Source of the DNA: Chloroflexota bacterium
GTDB lineage: Bacteria; Chloroflexota; Anaerolineae; 4572-78; J111
Direction: 5' to 3'
Length of the DNA stretch: 64,000 bases
Assembly: GCA_016860845.1 (NCBI GenBank)
Contig: BOKF01000014.1
Coordinates: 62,001 to 126,000, forward strand
The translations under genes were made by a program, and so were the position numbers. The notes below the pieces were generated by a model. It did no database searches, had not been told where the DNA came from, and saw nothing but the letters and a program-made list of their open reading frames with translations. This document shows positions 32,954-40,327 of the stretch, piece after piece; within the stretch, counting starts at the first letter, position 1; each line of letters opens with the position of its first letter.

Positions 32954-33246
32954 TGGACAACCTTTCTGATCTTGGCAATGGCCAGCTTGAGATTACTCTT
33001 TTCGGATAAGCCATCCGGTTCAAGGGCAGCATTAGGCGCTGGTCCCTCCTCGGCCACCAGTTGCAGCATTTCCTGCACCAGCGAAGGGTAGGTAACAGTA
33101 CGAAACTCGATGACCTGCACAATCAAACCCCGGCTGCTGCCGTTTTCGCGCAGGGTTAAATTTTCACCCACGCGCAGGTCTTCCTCTCTAGGATTAAACA
33201 GCAACTCGACAATGTCACCCTTAATTTGCTTGATCTGAATCTTCAT
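32929..33246 (-). CDS. Small protein, possibly a split-off HAS-barrel domain of HerA
   Basis: This 105-residue protein starts MKIQIKQIKGDIVELLF, with a good Shine-Dalgarno (AAAGGAG) before ATG 33244-33246; an upstream in-frame start is less likely. The first 65 residues are predicted beta-rich, with alternating charged and hydrophobic residues (LRVGENLTLRENG, RGLIVQVIEF), as in the HAS barrel that forms the N-terminus of HerA and related ATPases. The end (KLAIAKIRKVVQW) is helical. Its frame overlaps the ATPase gene by 25 bases, so the two are coupled. The domain call is inference from pattern and position; I do not recognise a named family. Confidence 0.6.
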   Translation of the reverse strand: MKIQIKQIKGDIVELLFNPREEDLRVGENLTLRENGSSRGLIVQVIEFRTVTYPSLVQEMLQLVAEEGPAPNAALEPDGLSEKSNLKLAIAKIRKVVQWAPMAAV

Positions 33247-33275
33247 GGGTCTAATACTCCTTTCGTAAAACCAAA

Positions 33276-33294
33276 TTTCCACTTTGAGTTGAAA
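33276..33294. promoter_or_regulatory. 19-bp dyad TTTCnACTnnnAGTnGAAA, candidate operator
   Basis: TTTCCACTTTGAGTTGAAA is an imperfect palindrome between the minus-strand promoter and the start of the small-protein gene. It is a plausible binding site for the divergently encoded XRE repressor. No second clear copy was seen in this gap. Confidence 0.45.
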
Positions 33295-33326
33295 TATTTT
33301 CCTAAATGAGTATAATAATTACGGTA

Positions 33327-33354
33327 AATATAGCATAAAAAAGTAAGTTGTCAA
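33327..33354 (-). promoter_or_regulatory. Promoter of the ATPase/nuclease operon
   Basis: On the minus strand TTGACA (33354-33349), a 16-base spacer and TATATT (33332-33327) form a good sigma-70 promoter in an AT-rich gap. On the plus strand TTGTCA (33348-33353) overlaps it and could serve as -35 for the XRE gene, with TATCCT at 33372 as a weaker -10. The two promoters would then compete face to face. Confidence 0.6.
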
Positions 33355-33398
33355 CATTATTGGTAAAATCTTATCCTAAAATGGGAAAGTCTTTATAA

Positions 33399-33785
33399 AT
33401 GAACCTTTTTGAGCACGTCGGGCAGTGTATCCGCGATCTACGCTTAAATTACGGGGATGGGCAAGGGCTGTCCCAGGAGGCGCTGGCTAAAGCTCTTGGC
33501 GTAGCTACCAACACTATCTCGCGCTGGGAGACGGCCACCTACCGGCCCAGCCTGGAAGACCTGGACCAACTGGCTCGTTTCTTTGGCGTGTCTATTCTGG
33601 AATTCTTCCCGCCGGAGGAGACTCCGGCCAACGAGCCGATGACCGCCTTGCTGCGGGCCGCCCGGCAGCTTAAGCCGGAAGACCTGGAAGAACTGCGGCG
33701 TTACGCCGAGTTTCGCCGGGCGCGCGGCTTGTATGGGGGCCAGGAGCGCCCCCGCGCCGGGCGGAAGAGGAAAAGCGTCGCGTGA
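33399..33785 (+). CDS. XRE-family repressor (DdrO/ImmR-like)
   Basis: This 128-residue protein has an N-terminal XRE helix-turn-helix (GLSQEALAKALGVATNTISRW, residues about 24-44) and a C-terminal helical part (TALLRAARQLKPEDLEELRR). The same layout is seen in repressors that are cleaved by ImmA/IrrE metallopeptidases, such as DdrO in Deinococcus and ImmR in ICEBs1. The end is Arg/Lys-rich. It overlaps the ImmA/IrrE gene by four bases and is divergent from the HerA/nuclease operon across a 152-base AT-rich gap. It probably represses that operon and itself. Confidence 0.85.
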   Translation: MNLFEHVGQCIRDLRLNYGDGQGLSQEALAKALGVATNTISRWETATYRPSLEDLDQLARFFGVSILEFFPPEETPANEPMTALLRAARQLKPEDLEELRRYAEFRRARGLYGGQERPRAGRKRKSVA

Positions 33786-34384
33786 GCCATTTTTATTATG
33801 ATGAAATGAGGGCTTTGGCCCGGCAGGTCCGTCAGGAGCATGGGCTGGCCGGCCCGCGTGTGCTTCGCTCGGATTTGCGCCGGGTCTACCGGGCTTACGG
33901 CATCAAAATTGACTTGTGGCCGCACAAGCTCAAGGCGCTGCGGGGCGCTTATTTTGACGACGAACTGGGGCCGACGGTCATGCTGGCCCGCCATTTGCCG
34001 CCGGAGCCGTTGATTTTTACCATGGCCCACGAACTAAAGCACCACCTGGTGGACCGCGGCCAGCCCATCTCCTATTGTGATGCCTCCAACCAGCGCGAGC
34101 CGGTTGAGATTGGGGCGGAAATCTTTGCCGCCGAGCTGATTTTCCCGGAGCAGGAGTTCTTTGCTCAGCTCCGCCAAATGGGCATTGGCCCGCGCCAGTG
34201 CAGCCCCGAGGTGCTGGTTCGCCTCAAGCACGAAACGCAGACCACGTTAAGCTACGCCGGCCTGGCCAAGCGGGCGGAGTTCCTCGGCCTTGCCGCTCCC
34301 GGCTCATTGGCCAGGGTCCAGTGGAAGAAACTGGAAGAGCAGCTTTACGGGGAACCCCTTTATAAGCAGCTCCTTCGAAAATAA
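33782..34384 (+). CDS. ImmA/IrrE-family zinc metallopeptidase
   Basis: This 200-residue protein carries HELKH (His83, Glu84, His87) in FTMAHELKHHLV and a downstream zinc-ligand Glu near residue 113 in VEIGAEIFAAELIFP. Those are the marks of the ImmA/IrrE (COG2856) family, which cleaves partner XRE repressors after DNA damage or another signal. It starts with GTG at 33782 inside the end of the XRE gene, so the two are made together. No integrase or phage genes are nearby, which argues for a host regulatory switch like PprI-DdrO rather than a prophage pair. Confidence 0.88.
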   Translation: MSHFYYDEMRALARQVRQEHGLAGPRVLRSDLRRVYRAYGIKIDLWPHKLKALRGAYFDDELGPTVMLARHLPPEPLIFTMAHELKHHLVDRGQPISYCDASNQREPVEIGAEIFAAELIFPEQEFFAQLRQMGIGPRQCSPEVLVRLKHETQTTLSYAGLAKRAEFLGLAAPGSLARVQWKKLEEQLYGEPLYKQLLRK

Positions 34385-34385
34385 C

Positions 34386-34448
34386 CCACAGATTACACAG
34401 ATTTCGCAGATAAAAAATAAAAATCTGTGCAATCTGCGAAATCTGCGG
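34386..34448. repeat. Inverted word repeat of CACAGATT / AATCTGTG
   Basis: CACAGATTACACAGATTTCGCAG-type words are followed by AATCTGTG, AATCTGCGAAATCTGCGG in inverse orientation around an A-rich loop. It lies just after the metallopeptidase gene and may act as its 3' hairpin. It looks like another degenerate foldback of this genome. Confidence 0.55.
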
Positions 34449-34538
34449 ACTTTCATTGTTGGTGGTGTGCCGCAGGCTCGTAACGACTCCTGCGTGATCG
34501 CCAGGCCGCTAAAGCCAACCGCTTAACTTAAGCCTTGC

Positions 34539-35606
34539 TCAATGCCCAGGTTCGCCGGTTGGCCCTGGCTCCATCTGGGTAAAGGTTAGCTCCCATAAAT
34601 AGTAAACCAGTTTCCAGGTTTCGGTTTCATTAAAGATGGGGCCGAAAGAGGGCATGGACGTGCCCATTCCACCGCGGCGTAGCTTGGCGTAATAAATGTC
34701 CATCGTCGCGGCCATGGTTTGGGGCGAGGGAACAAAGGAGGCCACCTGATGGGTCATGCTGACCATCGGACTGGATTGGAGTTGAGCATTAATCGCGGCG
34801 GCAGCCGGACCGTCTCCCCGGCCGGTTTCGCCGTGGCAGGCGGCGCAGTTCTTGGCATATGCCTCGCTCGCCCAGGCCCGGTCATCAGGAGACAAGGGGG
34901 CCGTCCAGAGATAAGCGACAATATCCCATCGCTGCCCCTCGGTTAGCTGAGGCAGTTGCTTCTCCAGCAAAAGATAAGCCTCGGCCGGGCTGTGCTGCCG
35001 CAGCCAGTCGCTCTCAAAAAGTTGGGCGGGCAAATCGGTGCGGTACTGCTTAACCAGGGCTGGGCCAGCCGCTGATGAAGGCACCTCTGTTGGCACAACT
35101 CCTGCCTCGCGGGGGGCGTCAATATCAACCTGGCGGGTGATGAGGGATTGGATGACCGGGTCGGGGCCGGAACCGGCCTGCAAGTGAGCCTGGGGGTCGG
35201 CGGGATCTATGACCGTAATCGTGCCGCGCATGCGCCAGTGGTTGGGGCTGCACCAGGTGTTGCAGTAAAAGGTAACGACGCCCGCTTCATCGAACACAAC
35301 TTCGACTTCTTTGATCTGGCCCGGGTCAATCTGGCCGAGGTCTACCCCCAACCCGGCCACGGCAACGCCGTGAGTGACATCCGGCACGCTGAAGCGCAGG
35401 CGGACTTTTTCGCCTTTTTGGACCTCGATGCTAGCGGGCTGGAAACCGCCGGCTTCCGGGGCTGCTGCAATAACGTCTATGGTTCGCGTGGCGCTCAAAG
35501 CCGGGCGCAGCCCATATTGGTAGCCGAAAACAGCCAGAGGCAGGCCGACCAGGATGATGGCCAGGGCAGTTAGGGCGAGACGTTCAAGATTGCGTTCATT
35601 CATCAT
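34539..35606 (-). CDS. CuA-type cupredoxin fused to cytochrome c
   Basis: This 355-residue protein is anchored by an N-terminal helix (about 10-30) and has a cupredoxin domain at about 40-135. The CuA ligands are visible: His in DVTHGVAV and CNTWCSPNHWRM, which is C-x3-C-x3-H-x2-M as in cytochrome oxidase subunit II and nitrous oxide reductase. A heme-binding CAACH and a distal Met in GMGTSMPSFG form a C-terminal cytochrome c domain. It would pass electrons outside the cytoplasmic membrane from a c-type donor to an oxidase or reductase. No oxidase subunit I gene is in the window. It lies 204 bases behind the Fe-S membrane protein. Confidence 0.85.
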   Translation of the reverse strand: MMNERNLERLALTALAIILVGLPLAVFGYQYGLRPALSATRTIDVIAAAPEAGGFQPASIEVQKGEKVRLRFSVPDVTHGVAVAGLGVDLGQIDPGQIKEVEVVFDEAGVVTFYCNTWCSPNHWRMRGTITVIDPADPQAHLQAGSGPDPVIQSLITRQVDIDAPREAGVVPTEVPSSAAGPALVKQYRTDLPAQLFESDWLRQHSPAEAYLLLEKQLPQLTEGQRWDIVAYLWTAPLSPDDRAWASEAYAKNCAACHGETGRGDGPAAAAINAQLQSSPMVSMTHQVASFVPSPQTMAATMDIYYAKLRRGGMGTSMPSFGPIFNETETWKLVYYLWELTFTQMEPGPTGEPGH

Positions 35607-35688
35607 AGAAACAGCAGGGGAGCGGGGGTGCGGAGGAGCAGGGGAGAAGTATAATTGACGGAGTTACGCCGTGGAAGGATTTACCCCC

Positions 35689-35753
35689 CTCTAATTCCCC
35701 CTATGGGGGAGAATTAGCTTAAGTCCCTCCCTTTGGGAGGGATTTAGGGAGGG
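35689..35753. repeat. Two hairpins in the gap before the CuA-cytochrome gene
   Basis: CTAATTCCCCC pairs with GGGGGAGAATTAG near 35691-35717, and CCCTCCC/GGGAGGG/TTTAGGGAGGG form a second fold at 35725-35753. The words CTAATTCCCCC and CCCTCCCTTT are of the degenerate-repeat kind. They may separate expression of the two genes. Confidence 0.5.
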
Positions 35754-35810
35754 CTTTTCCGCCCATCCCGCAAGTCCTGCAATTGACTCTCTCCTACTCC
35801 CTTGCACCTT

Positions 35811-37190
35811 TCATCCCAGGTACAATTTCAAAAACACGAAGGTAACGGCTGACAAAAAAGCAGCTACCGGCAACGTTCCACGCCAGGCCAGGGCGTCACT
35901 TTTAGCATGCTGGCGGCCCATGCGGAAGGCGATGGTAATAGAGAAAGCCAGGCCCACAAGTAAGACCATCACTTGCAGGGCGGCGGCAAAATCGGGCAGG
36001 AACGGCGTCCAGGGGATATCTTTGGTCCCGAATAGATTCCAGCCCCAGCCAAAGGGGTCCGATAGAACTGATAGGGCATAACTGCCGTTGACAAAGACAA
36101 AGGCAAAGCTAAAGGCAATCCAGCCCATTAACCCCATCGGCACCAGGGTGTAAGCATAATCCACAAAAGCCTGCCGGGGCGAAATTTCCAACCGGGCCAG
36201 TTTTCGCGCGGCCATTGCGGCCAGCCAGAACAGGCCGGGAACGACCAGTAAATTGACACTTAAGAAGCCGGCGGCGTAGATGGCCCACTGCCCCCAGGTG
36301 TCCATGTTGGCCCAACCCTTCAGCCAGCCCCACGGCCCCAGCAACACGGCTGCGTAGAGCAGGGCGCAGGCGAGCATAATGAAGGCTTTGTAGGCTTCGT
36401 CCAGGCTGCGGCCCTTGGCGACCAACAGGTCGCTGCCAAACGGTCTCAGATTTAGAGCGATGTTATCGCGGGGACAGCTTTTGAGACACTCGGTACATAA
36501 GCCGCAGTAGGTATTGCGCTCCAGGTTGCCGGGAAAGACCAGCCAGGGACAGCCGTAGCTGGTGGCCGTGCCGGCCACACAATCTTTCGTCGTGTGATCC
36601 TTACAAACCTGAGCATCCTTGACCCGCAGTTCGACGGTTGAGGTCAAGGAGTAGAGGCCAATAAAGCCCCCGACCGGGCAAACATAACGGCAAAAGACCC
36701 GATTTTCGTAGAAAATGCTGAGCATAACCCCTAACAGGAGAAAGCTCAACAGCACCCAGGCGGTCACCGAAGGCCGGGTCAGGATGATGGCGCTAAACAG
36801 GGCCACCCCCAGAAAGCCAAAGTTCTGCAGCCAGATATTTTTGAAGCGGCGAGGCCAGCGCCGGCGCAAGCTCATTAAATTGGGAAAACGCTTGTAGATG
36901 ATACTGCGCCGCTGCAACCATTCGCCGGGGCCGGGAATGGGGCAGACGGTACACCACAAGCGCCCGAAGAACGGCACCAGGACGATAATTAACACCGCCC
37001 ACCAAACGATCCAGATGTAAATGATGCTGAAGTTTTTGGCCCCCGCCGGCGTCCCGAACAGGCCGGTCAAGATGGCGAAGACAAAGAAAGACAAGGTACC
37101 CAGCATCAAGATCGGCTGAAACAGGCGCGATTTGAGCATGGCTTTGAGCAGGGGAATTGTGGTTAAAAGGTCGAGCCGATTTTGCTGCAT
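35811..37190 (-). CDS. NosR/NapH/CcoG-like membrane Fe-S protein
   Basis: This 459-residue protein has about nine or ten membrane helices and several cysteine motifs: LWCTVCPIPG and FCRYVCPVGG (the C-x-x-x-C-P boxes of NapH/NosR membrane domains), and one ferredoxin-like YCGLCTECLKSCP for a [4Fe-4S] cluster. Further Cys lie in CKDH, KDCVAG and YGCPW. Family members move electrons across or along the membrane to copper reductases or oxidases. Its start overlaps the stop of the cupredoxin gene by one base (TAATG). The long C-terminal membrane part (330-459) is beyond the usual NapH length. Confidence 0.8.
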   Translation of the reverse strand: MQQNRLDLLTTIPLLKAMLKSRLFQPILMLGTLSFFVFAILTGLFGTPAGAKNFSIIYIWIVWWAVLIIVLVPFFGRLWCTVCPIPGPGEWLQRRSIIYKRFPNLMSLRRRWPRRFKNIWLQNFGFLGVALFSAIILTRPSVTAWVLLSFLLLGVMLSIFYENRVFCRYVCPVGGFIGLYSLTSTVELRVKDAQVCKDHTTKDCVAGTATSYGCPWLVFPGNLERNTYCGLCTECLKSCPRDNIALNLRPFGSDLLVAKGRSLDEAYKAFIMLACALLYAAVLLGPWGWLKGWANMDTWGQWAIYAAGFLSVNLLVVPGLFWLAAMAARKLARLEISPRQAFVDYAYTLVPMGLMGWIAFSFAFVFVNGSYALSVLSDPFGWGWNLFGTKDIPWTPFLPDFAAALQVMVLLVGLAFSITIAFRMGRQHAKSDALAWRGTLPVAAFLSAVTFVFLKLYLG

Positions 37191-37675
37191 TAGGGTAACG
37201 TCGCTTCGCCCGGTTGGGGCAGGGGAAAGCGCCAGAGATAGATTAATACTCCAACCACCACCAGCGCCAGCATGGCGACGGCCCGGCCAAAGGCGGTGTT
37301 GGGGCCAACAATGAGTTCGCCGATCATAAAGGGATGCAGCGTGCCGCAGCTCACCGAGCAGCGATAGCGGAATTTGCCCGGCTTATCGGCCACAAACTGA
37401 ATAGTTTGCGACTGGCCTGGCTCGACGCGCGTTTCCAGGCCGTAGCCGTCCAGGTATAAACCGTGAACCACATCTGAGGCTGTCAGAGAAATGATCACGG
37501 TGTCACCCTGGTTGACCTGCAAGGTACCCGGCTCGTAGGCAAACTGGCGGCCATCCATGCTAAAATGGCGTGTCGTTGGGGCCGGGCGAAAAGGCCAGGG
37601 TATGACCAGGATGGCAGCCCCCAGGGTGATAAAAATGAGCAAAAGCAGATTTTGGGCAAAAGCAGGTGAGCGCAT
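37190..37675 (-). CDS. Membrane-anchored CuA-type cupredoxin
   Basis: This 161-residue protein has an N-terminal helix, a cupredoxin domain and a C-terminal helix (AVAMLALVVVGVLIYLW). The CuA ligands are His in DVVHGLYL and C-x3-C-x3-H-x2-M in CSVSCGTLHPFM. The ATG at 37673-37675 is chosen because it avoids overlap with the upstream gene and puts the membrane helix at the N-terminus; an in-frame ATG at 37765 would add 30 polar residues and overlap that gene by 56 bases. It resembles a cytochrome oxidase subunit II stripped to its CuA domain. Its neighbours are a Cys-rich lipoprotein and a membrane Fe-S protein. Confidence 0.82.
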   Translation of the reverse strand: MRSPAFAQNLLLLIFITLGAAILVIPWPFRPAPTTRHFSMDGRQFAYEPGTLQVNQGDTVIISLTASDVVHGLYLDGYGLETRVEPGQSQTIQFVADKPGKFRYRCSVSCGTLHPFMIGELIVGPNTAFGRAVAMLALVVVGVLIYLWRFPLPQPGEATLP

Positions 37676-37709
37676 GATTGGTTGCCGGAAACGTTGTGAG
37701 TTGATACGC

Positions 37710-38183
37710 TTACTCCACAGGCGGGGTGTTGGTAGATGGACCGTATTGGCTGTACTGTTTGTCAATGTAAGTGCGGATGGTCTTTAAATCCTGTCCCTGT
37801 CGGCTTAAGCGCATGACATCTTGGGTAATATCCACACAGATTGTACAGCCGGTGGCATGGTTATCAAACTCAATCGAGCCATCGGACCGGAACTCTTTGA
37901 CATAGCAGCCCAGATTATCCTGATGCCCCATCGCCCCACAGCCGCAGTAGCAGGGAATTTGGTGCATCACCTCGGGGTTGGCCACAGCAAAACGATAAGC
38001 TTCCTGGACCGAGGGAGGGGCCTCTTGTACAAACTCCGGCATCGCCGCCAGCGAGGCCAGGGACAGTTCCACGGGGGACGCCGCCTCCGTTCCAGTGGTG
38101 GCTCCACTGGCGCAACTGGTTCCTCCTAACAGGACCAGTAGCAGGAATGGCCCAAAAAGAAGATAGATATTTGCCTTCGCCAT
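37710..38183 (-). CDS. PCYCGC-motif lipoprotein
   Basis: This 157-residue protein has a lipoprotein signal ending in LGGTSC and the defining motif PCYCGCGAMGH near residue 78, followed by LGCYVKEF and HATGCTICVDIT. The eight-odd cysteines could hold metal, copper being the natural guess beside two CuA proteins. The family (PCYCGC domain) has no proven function. It is the first gene of the minus-strand cluster, divergent from the MerR-type regulator across a 101-base gap. I infer a copper-delivery or CuA-assembly role from context only. Confidence 0.82.
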   Translation of the reverse strand: MAKANIYLLFGPFLLLVLLGGTSCASGATTGTEAASPVELSLASLAAMPEFVQEAPPSVQEAYRFAVANPEVMHQIPCYCGCGAMGHQDNLGCYVKEFRSDGSIEFDNHATGCTICVDITQDVMRLSRQGQDLKTIRTYIDKQYSQYGPSTNTPPVE

Positions 38184-38206
38184 GATTGATGCCTCACTTG
38201 CTCATT

Positions 38207-38262
38207 GAAGTTTTGTATTCTATTTTAAGGGAACCAATTAAAGTTTTGACGAAGGTTTTATG
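38207..38262. promoter_or_regulatory. Direct repeats GAAGTTTTG-like between MerR gene and CuA cluster
   Basis: GAAGTTTTGTA (38207), AAAGTTTTGAC (38240) and GAAGGTTTTATG (38251) are similar words in the divergent gap. Two are adjacent at 11-base spacing. They could be half-sites for the tandem MerR protein, but no promoter with the long spacer typical of MerR targets was confirmed. Confidence 0.3.
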
Positions 38263-38284
38263 AAGATTGTGTAAAGGATAACCT

Positions 38285-39049
38285 ATGGCCCGGCGTCACT
38301 ACCTCCGCACATCCGAAATAAGTAAAGCCGTAGGCGTCCATCCCAACACCGTCCGGCTCTACGAGCAGTGGGGCTTTTTGTCGCCGGTTGCGCGCAGCCC
38401 CAGCGGGTATCGCCAGTTCACCGAAGCCCATCTTGACCAGATGCGCCTGGCCCGGCTGGCCTTGCACGGCGGCTGGCCGGGACGAGCTATCCGCCGGTCG
38501 GCGCTGGCCCTCGTCAGACAGACCGCTTCTGGCGACTTGGAGAGCGCCTTGGCCCAGGCGCAGCATCACCTGACCCTGGTGCAAGCCGAGCGCGCCCAGG
38601 CGGAAGAAGCAGCGGCCTTCCTCGAGCGCTGGGCACGTGGTAACATCGTCGAGGCGGCGGCTGAACCTTTATCCATCGGCCAGACCGCCCAACTGCTGGC
38701 TGTGACCATTGATATCTTGCGCAATTGGGAGCGCAACGGCTTGCTGGCCGTGCCGCGCGACCCCACGACCGGCTACCGCCGCTACAGCCCGGCTGAAATT
38801 GGCCGCCTGCGGGTCATCCGGCTGCTGCTGCGCGCCGGGTACAGCATGATGGCCGTCCTGCGGATGCTGCTGCAACTTGACCAGGGCCGCCGGGAGGGAC
38901 TGCGCGAGGCCCTTGACACCCCGCGCCCCGACGAAGACATCCTCACCGCCGCCGATCAGTGGCTCACCACCCTGGCCGAACAGGAACAGCGGGCGAGAGA
39001 GATGATTGTCCAATTGGAGGCGATGATCGCCAAAAGGGAGTCAAGATGA
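38285..39049 (+). CDS. Regulator with two tandem MerR-type DNA-binding domains
   Basis: This 254-residue protein has a first MerR helix-turn-helix at about 5-75 (YLRTSEISKAVGVHPNTVRLYE and GYRQFTEAHLDQ), a coiled-coil stretch (80-115), then a second complete MerR unit at about 127-200 (LSIGQTAQLLAVTIDILRNWE, GYRRYSPAEIGRLR) and a final helix. Ordinary MerR proteins have one such domain and dimerise through the coiled coil. No clear metal-binding Cys pair is visible, so the signal is unknown. It starts at ATG with AAAGGAT upstream and is divergent from the CuA cluster, which it probably controls. Confidence 0.85.
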   Translation: MARRHYLRTSEISKAVGVHPNTVRLYEQWGFLSPVARSPSGYRQFTEAHLDQMRLARLALHGGWPGRAIRRSALALVRQTASGDLESALAQAQHHLTLVQAERAQAEEAAAFLERWARGNIVEAAAEPLSIGQTAQLLAVTIDILRNWERNGLLAVPRDPTTGYRRYSPAEIGRLRVIRLLLRAGYSMMAVLRMLLQLDQGRREGLREALDTPRPDEDILTAADQWLTTLAEQEQRAREMIVQLEAMIAKRESR

Positions 39050-39307
39050 CCTGCCGAACACTCTGCTTAACGACCTGTTAAAAAGAGCCAACCTGAATTG
39101 ACACGTTAAATCAACAGGTCCCCTGGGAACAAGGTTGAGTCTGACCCACCGGAACTTGTACCAAGGAGACCTGAGAAGAACTAATGTAGCCGCGCGATTT
39201 ACCGTTGTCAAGCCCTCAAGGAGCCGCCGGCCGGCTTTAAACCCTCCACTTGCCCACCAGGGCCATATAATAGTGATAGAATAAGAATTCGAATCAAACG
39301 ACTAAAA

Positions 39308-40327
39308 ATGGAGGCACAAGTCAGCAAAATGACCGAAGCGCGAATTGTGGTGCACAATCTCTCCAAAACTTACCGCGTGCCGGAGCGCGATCCCGGCCTG
39401 GCCGCTTCGCTCAAGAGCGTGGTGCGGCGCACTTACCGCGAGGTTGCGGCAGTAAGAGAGGTTAACTTTACAATTGAAGCAGGGGAAATGGTTGGCTTTA
39501 TCGGCCCCAACGGCGCCGGTAAAACTACGACCCTGAAGATACTCTCCGGCCTGTTGTATCCGACCAGCGGAGAGGTTTCCGTGCTGGGCTTTATCCCCTG
39601 GCAGCGCCGGGCCGATTACCTGCGGCGCATCAGCATGGTCTTGGGCAACAAGAGCCAGATGTTGTGGGACATTCCGCCGCTGGATACGTTTCGGGTGCTG
39701 GGCGAGATGTATCACGTGCCAGCCGTCGAATTTAAGCAGACCTTGACGGAACTGGTCGAACTGCTGGCGATGCAGGAGCTGCTGACCCGGCCGGTGCGCA
39801 ACCTGTCGCTGGGTGAGCGGATGAAGTGCGAGCTGGTGGCCGGGCTGCTCCACCGGCCCCAGGTCATGTTTCTCGACGAGCCGACGCTGGGGCTGGATGT
39901 GACCATGCAGGGCCAGTTACGGCGCTTTCTGGCCGAGTATAACCGTCGCAGCGGCGTGACGATTATCCTGACCAGCCACTATATGGCCGATGTAGCCGCG
40001 CTGTGCCCGCGGGTGATCCTGATCCATCGCGGCGCGCTGCTCTACGACGGCCCGCTCAACGAATTAGCGCAGCGGCTGGCCCCTTTTAAGCTGGTTCAGA
40101 TCAGCCTGGGCAGCGGCCCCTCTGGGCAAATGTCCGGCCTGCCCCTGCCCCCCTGCGCCGAAATCATCGCCCAGGAAAACAGCCGTCTGACCCTGCGGGT
40201 GAGCCGGTCGGAAGCGCCAGCGCTGACGGCTGACCTGCTGCAAACCCTGCCTGTCGTTGATCTGGCCGTGGAAGACCCGCCCCTGGAAGCGGTCATTGAC
40301 CAAATCTACCAGGAGGGCGAACTATGA
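39308..40327 (+). CDS. ABC-2 type exporter ATPase
   Basis: This 339-residue ATPase has Walker A GPNGAGKTT near residue 70, the signature LSLGERMK, Walker B VMFLDEPTLGLD and the switch His in LTSHYM. The N-terminal region (SKTYRVPERDPGLAASLKSV) with an insertion before Walker A is typical of ATPases that pair with PF06182-type ABC-2 permeases. A second in-frame ATG at 39329 is a possible start. It overlaps the following permease gene by four bases. The substrate is unknown; such systems export lipids, antibiotics or polymers. Confidence 0.92.
   Translation: MEAQVSKMTEARIVVHNLSKTYRVPERDPGLAASLKSVVRRTYREVAAVREVNFTIEAGEMVGFIGPNGAGKTTTLKILSGLLYPTSGEVSVLGFIPWQRRADYLRRISMVLGNKSQMLWDIPPLDTFRVLGEMYHVPAVEFKQTLTELVELLAMQELLTRPVRNLSLGERMKCELVAGLLHRPQVMFLDEPTLGLDVTMQGQLRRFLAEYNRRSGVTIILTSHYMADVAALCPRVILIHRGALLYDGPLNELAQRLAPFKLVQISLGSGPSGQMSGLPLPPCAEIIAQENSRLTLRVSRSEAPALTADLLQTLPVVDLAVEDPPLEAVIDQIYQEGEL

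Noticed and set aside
33399..34384. Prophage or integrative-element immunity pair
   Set aside because: No integrase, excisionase, structural gene or attachment repeats are present around the XRE/ImmA-IrrE genes.
34539..37675. Ordinary cytochrome c oxidase operon
   Set aside because: Subunits I and III are missing; only CuA-type domains and electron carriers are present.
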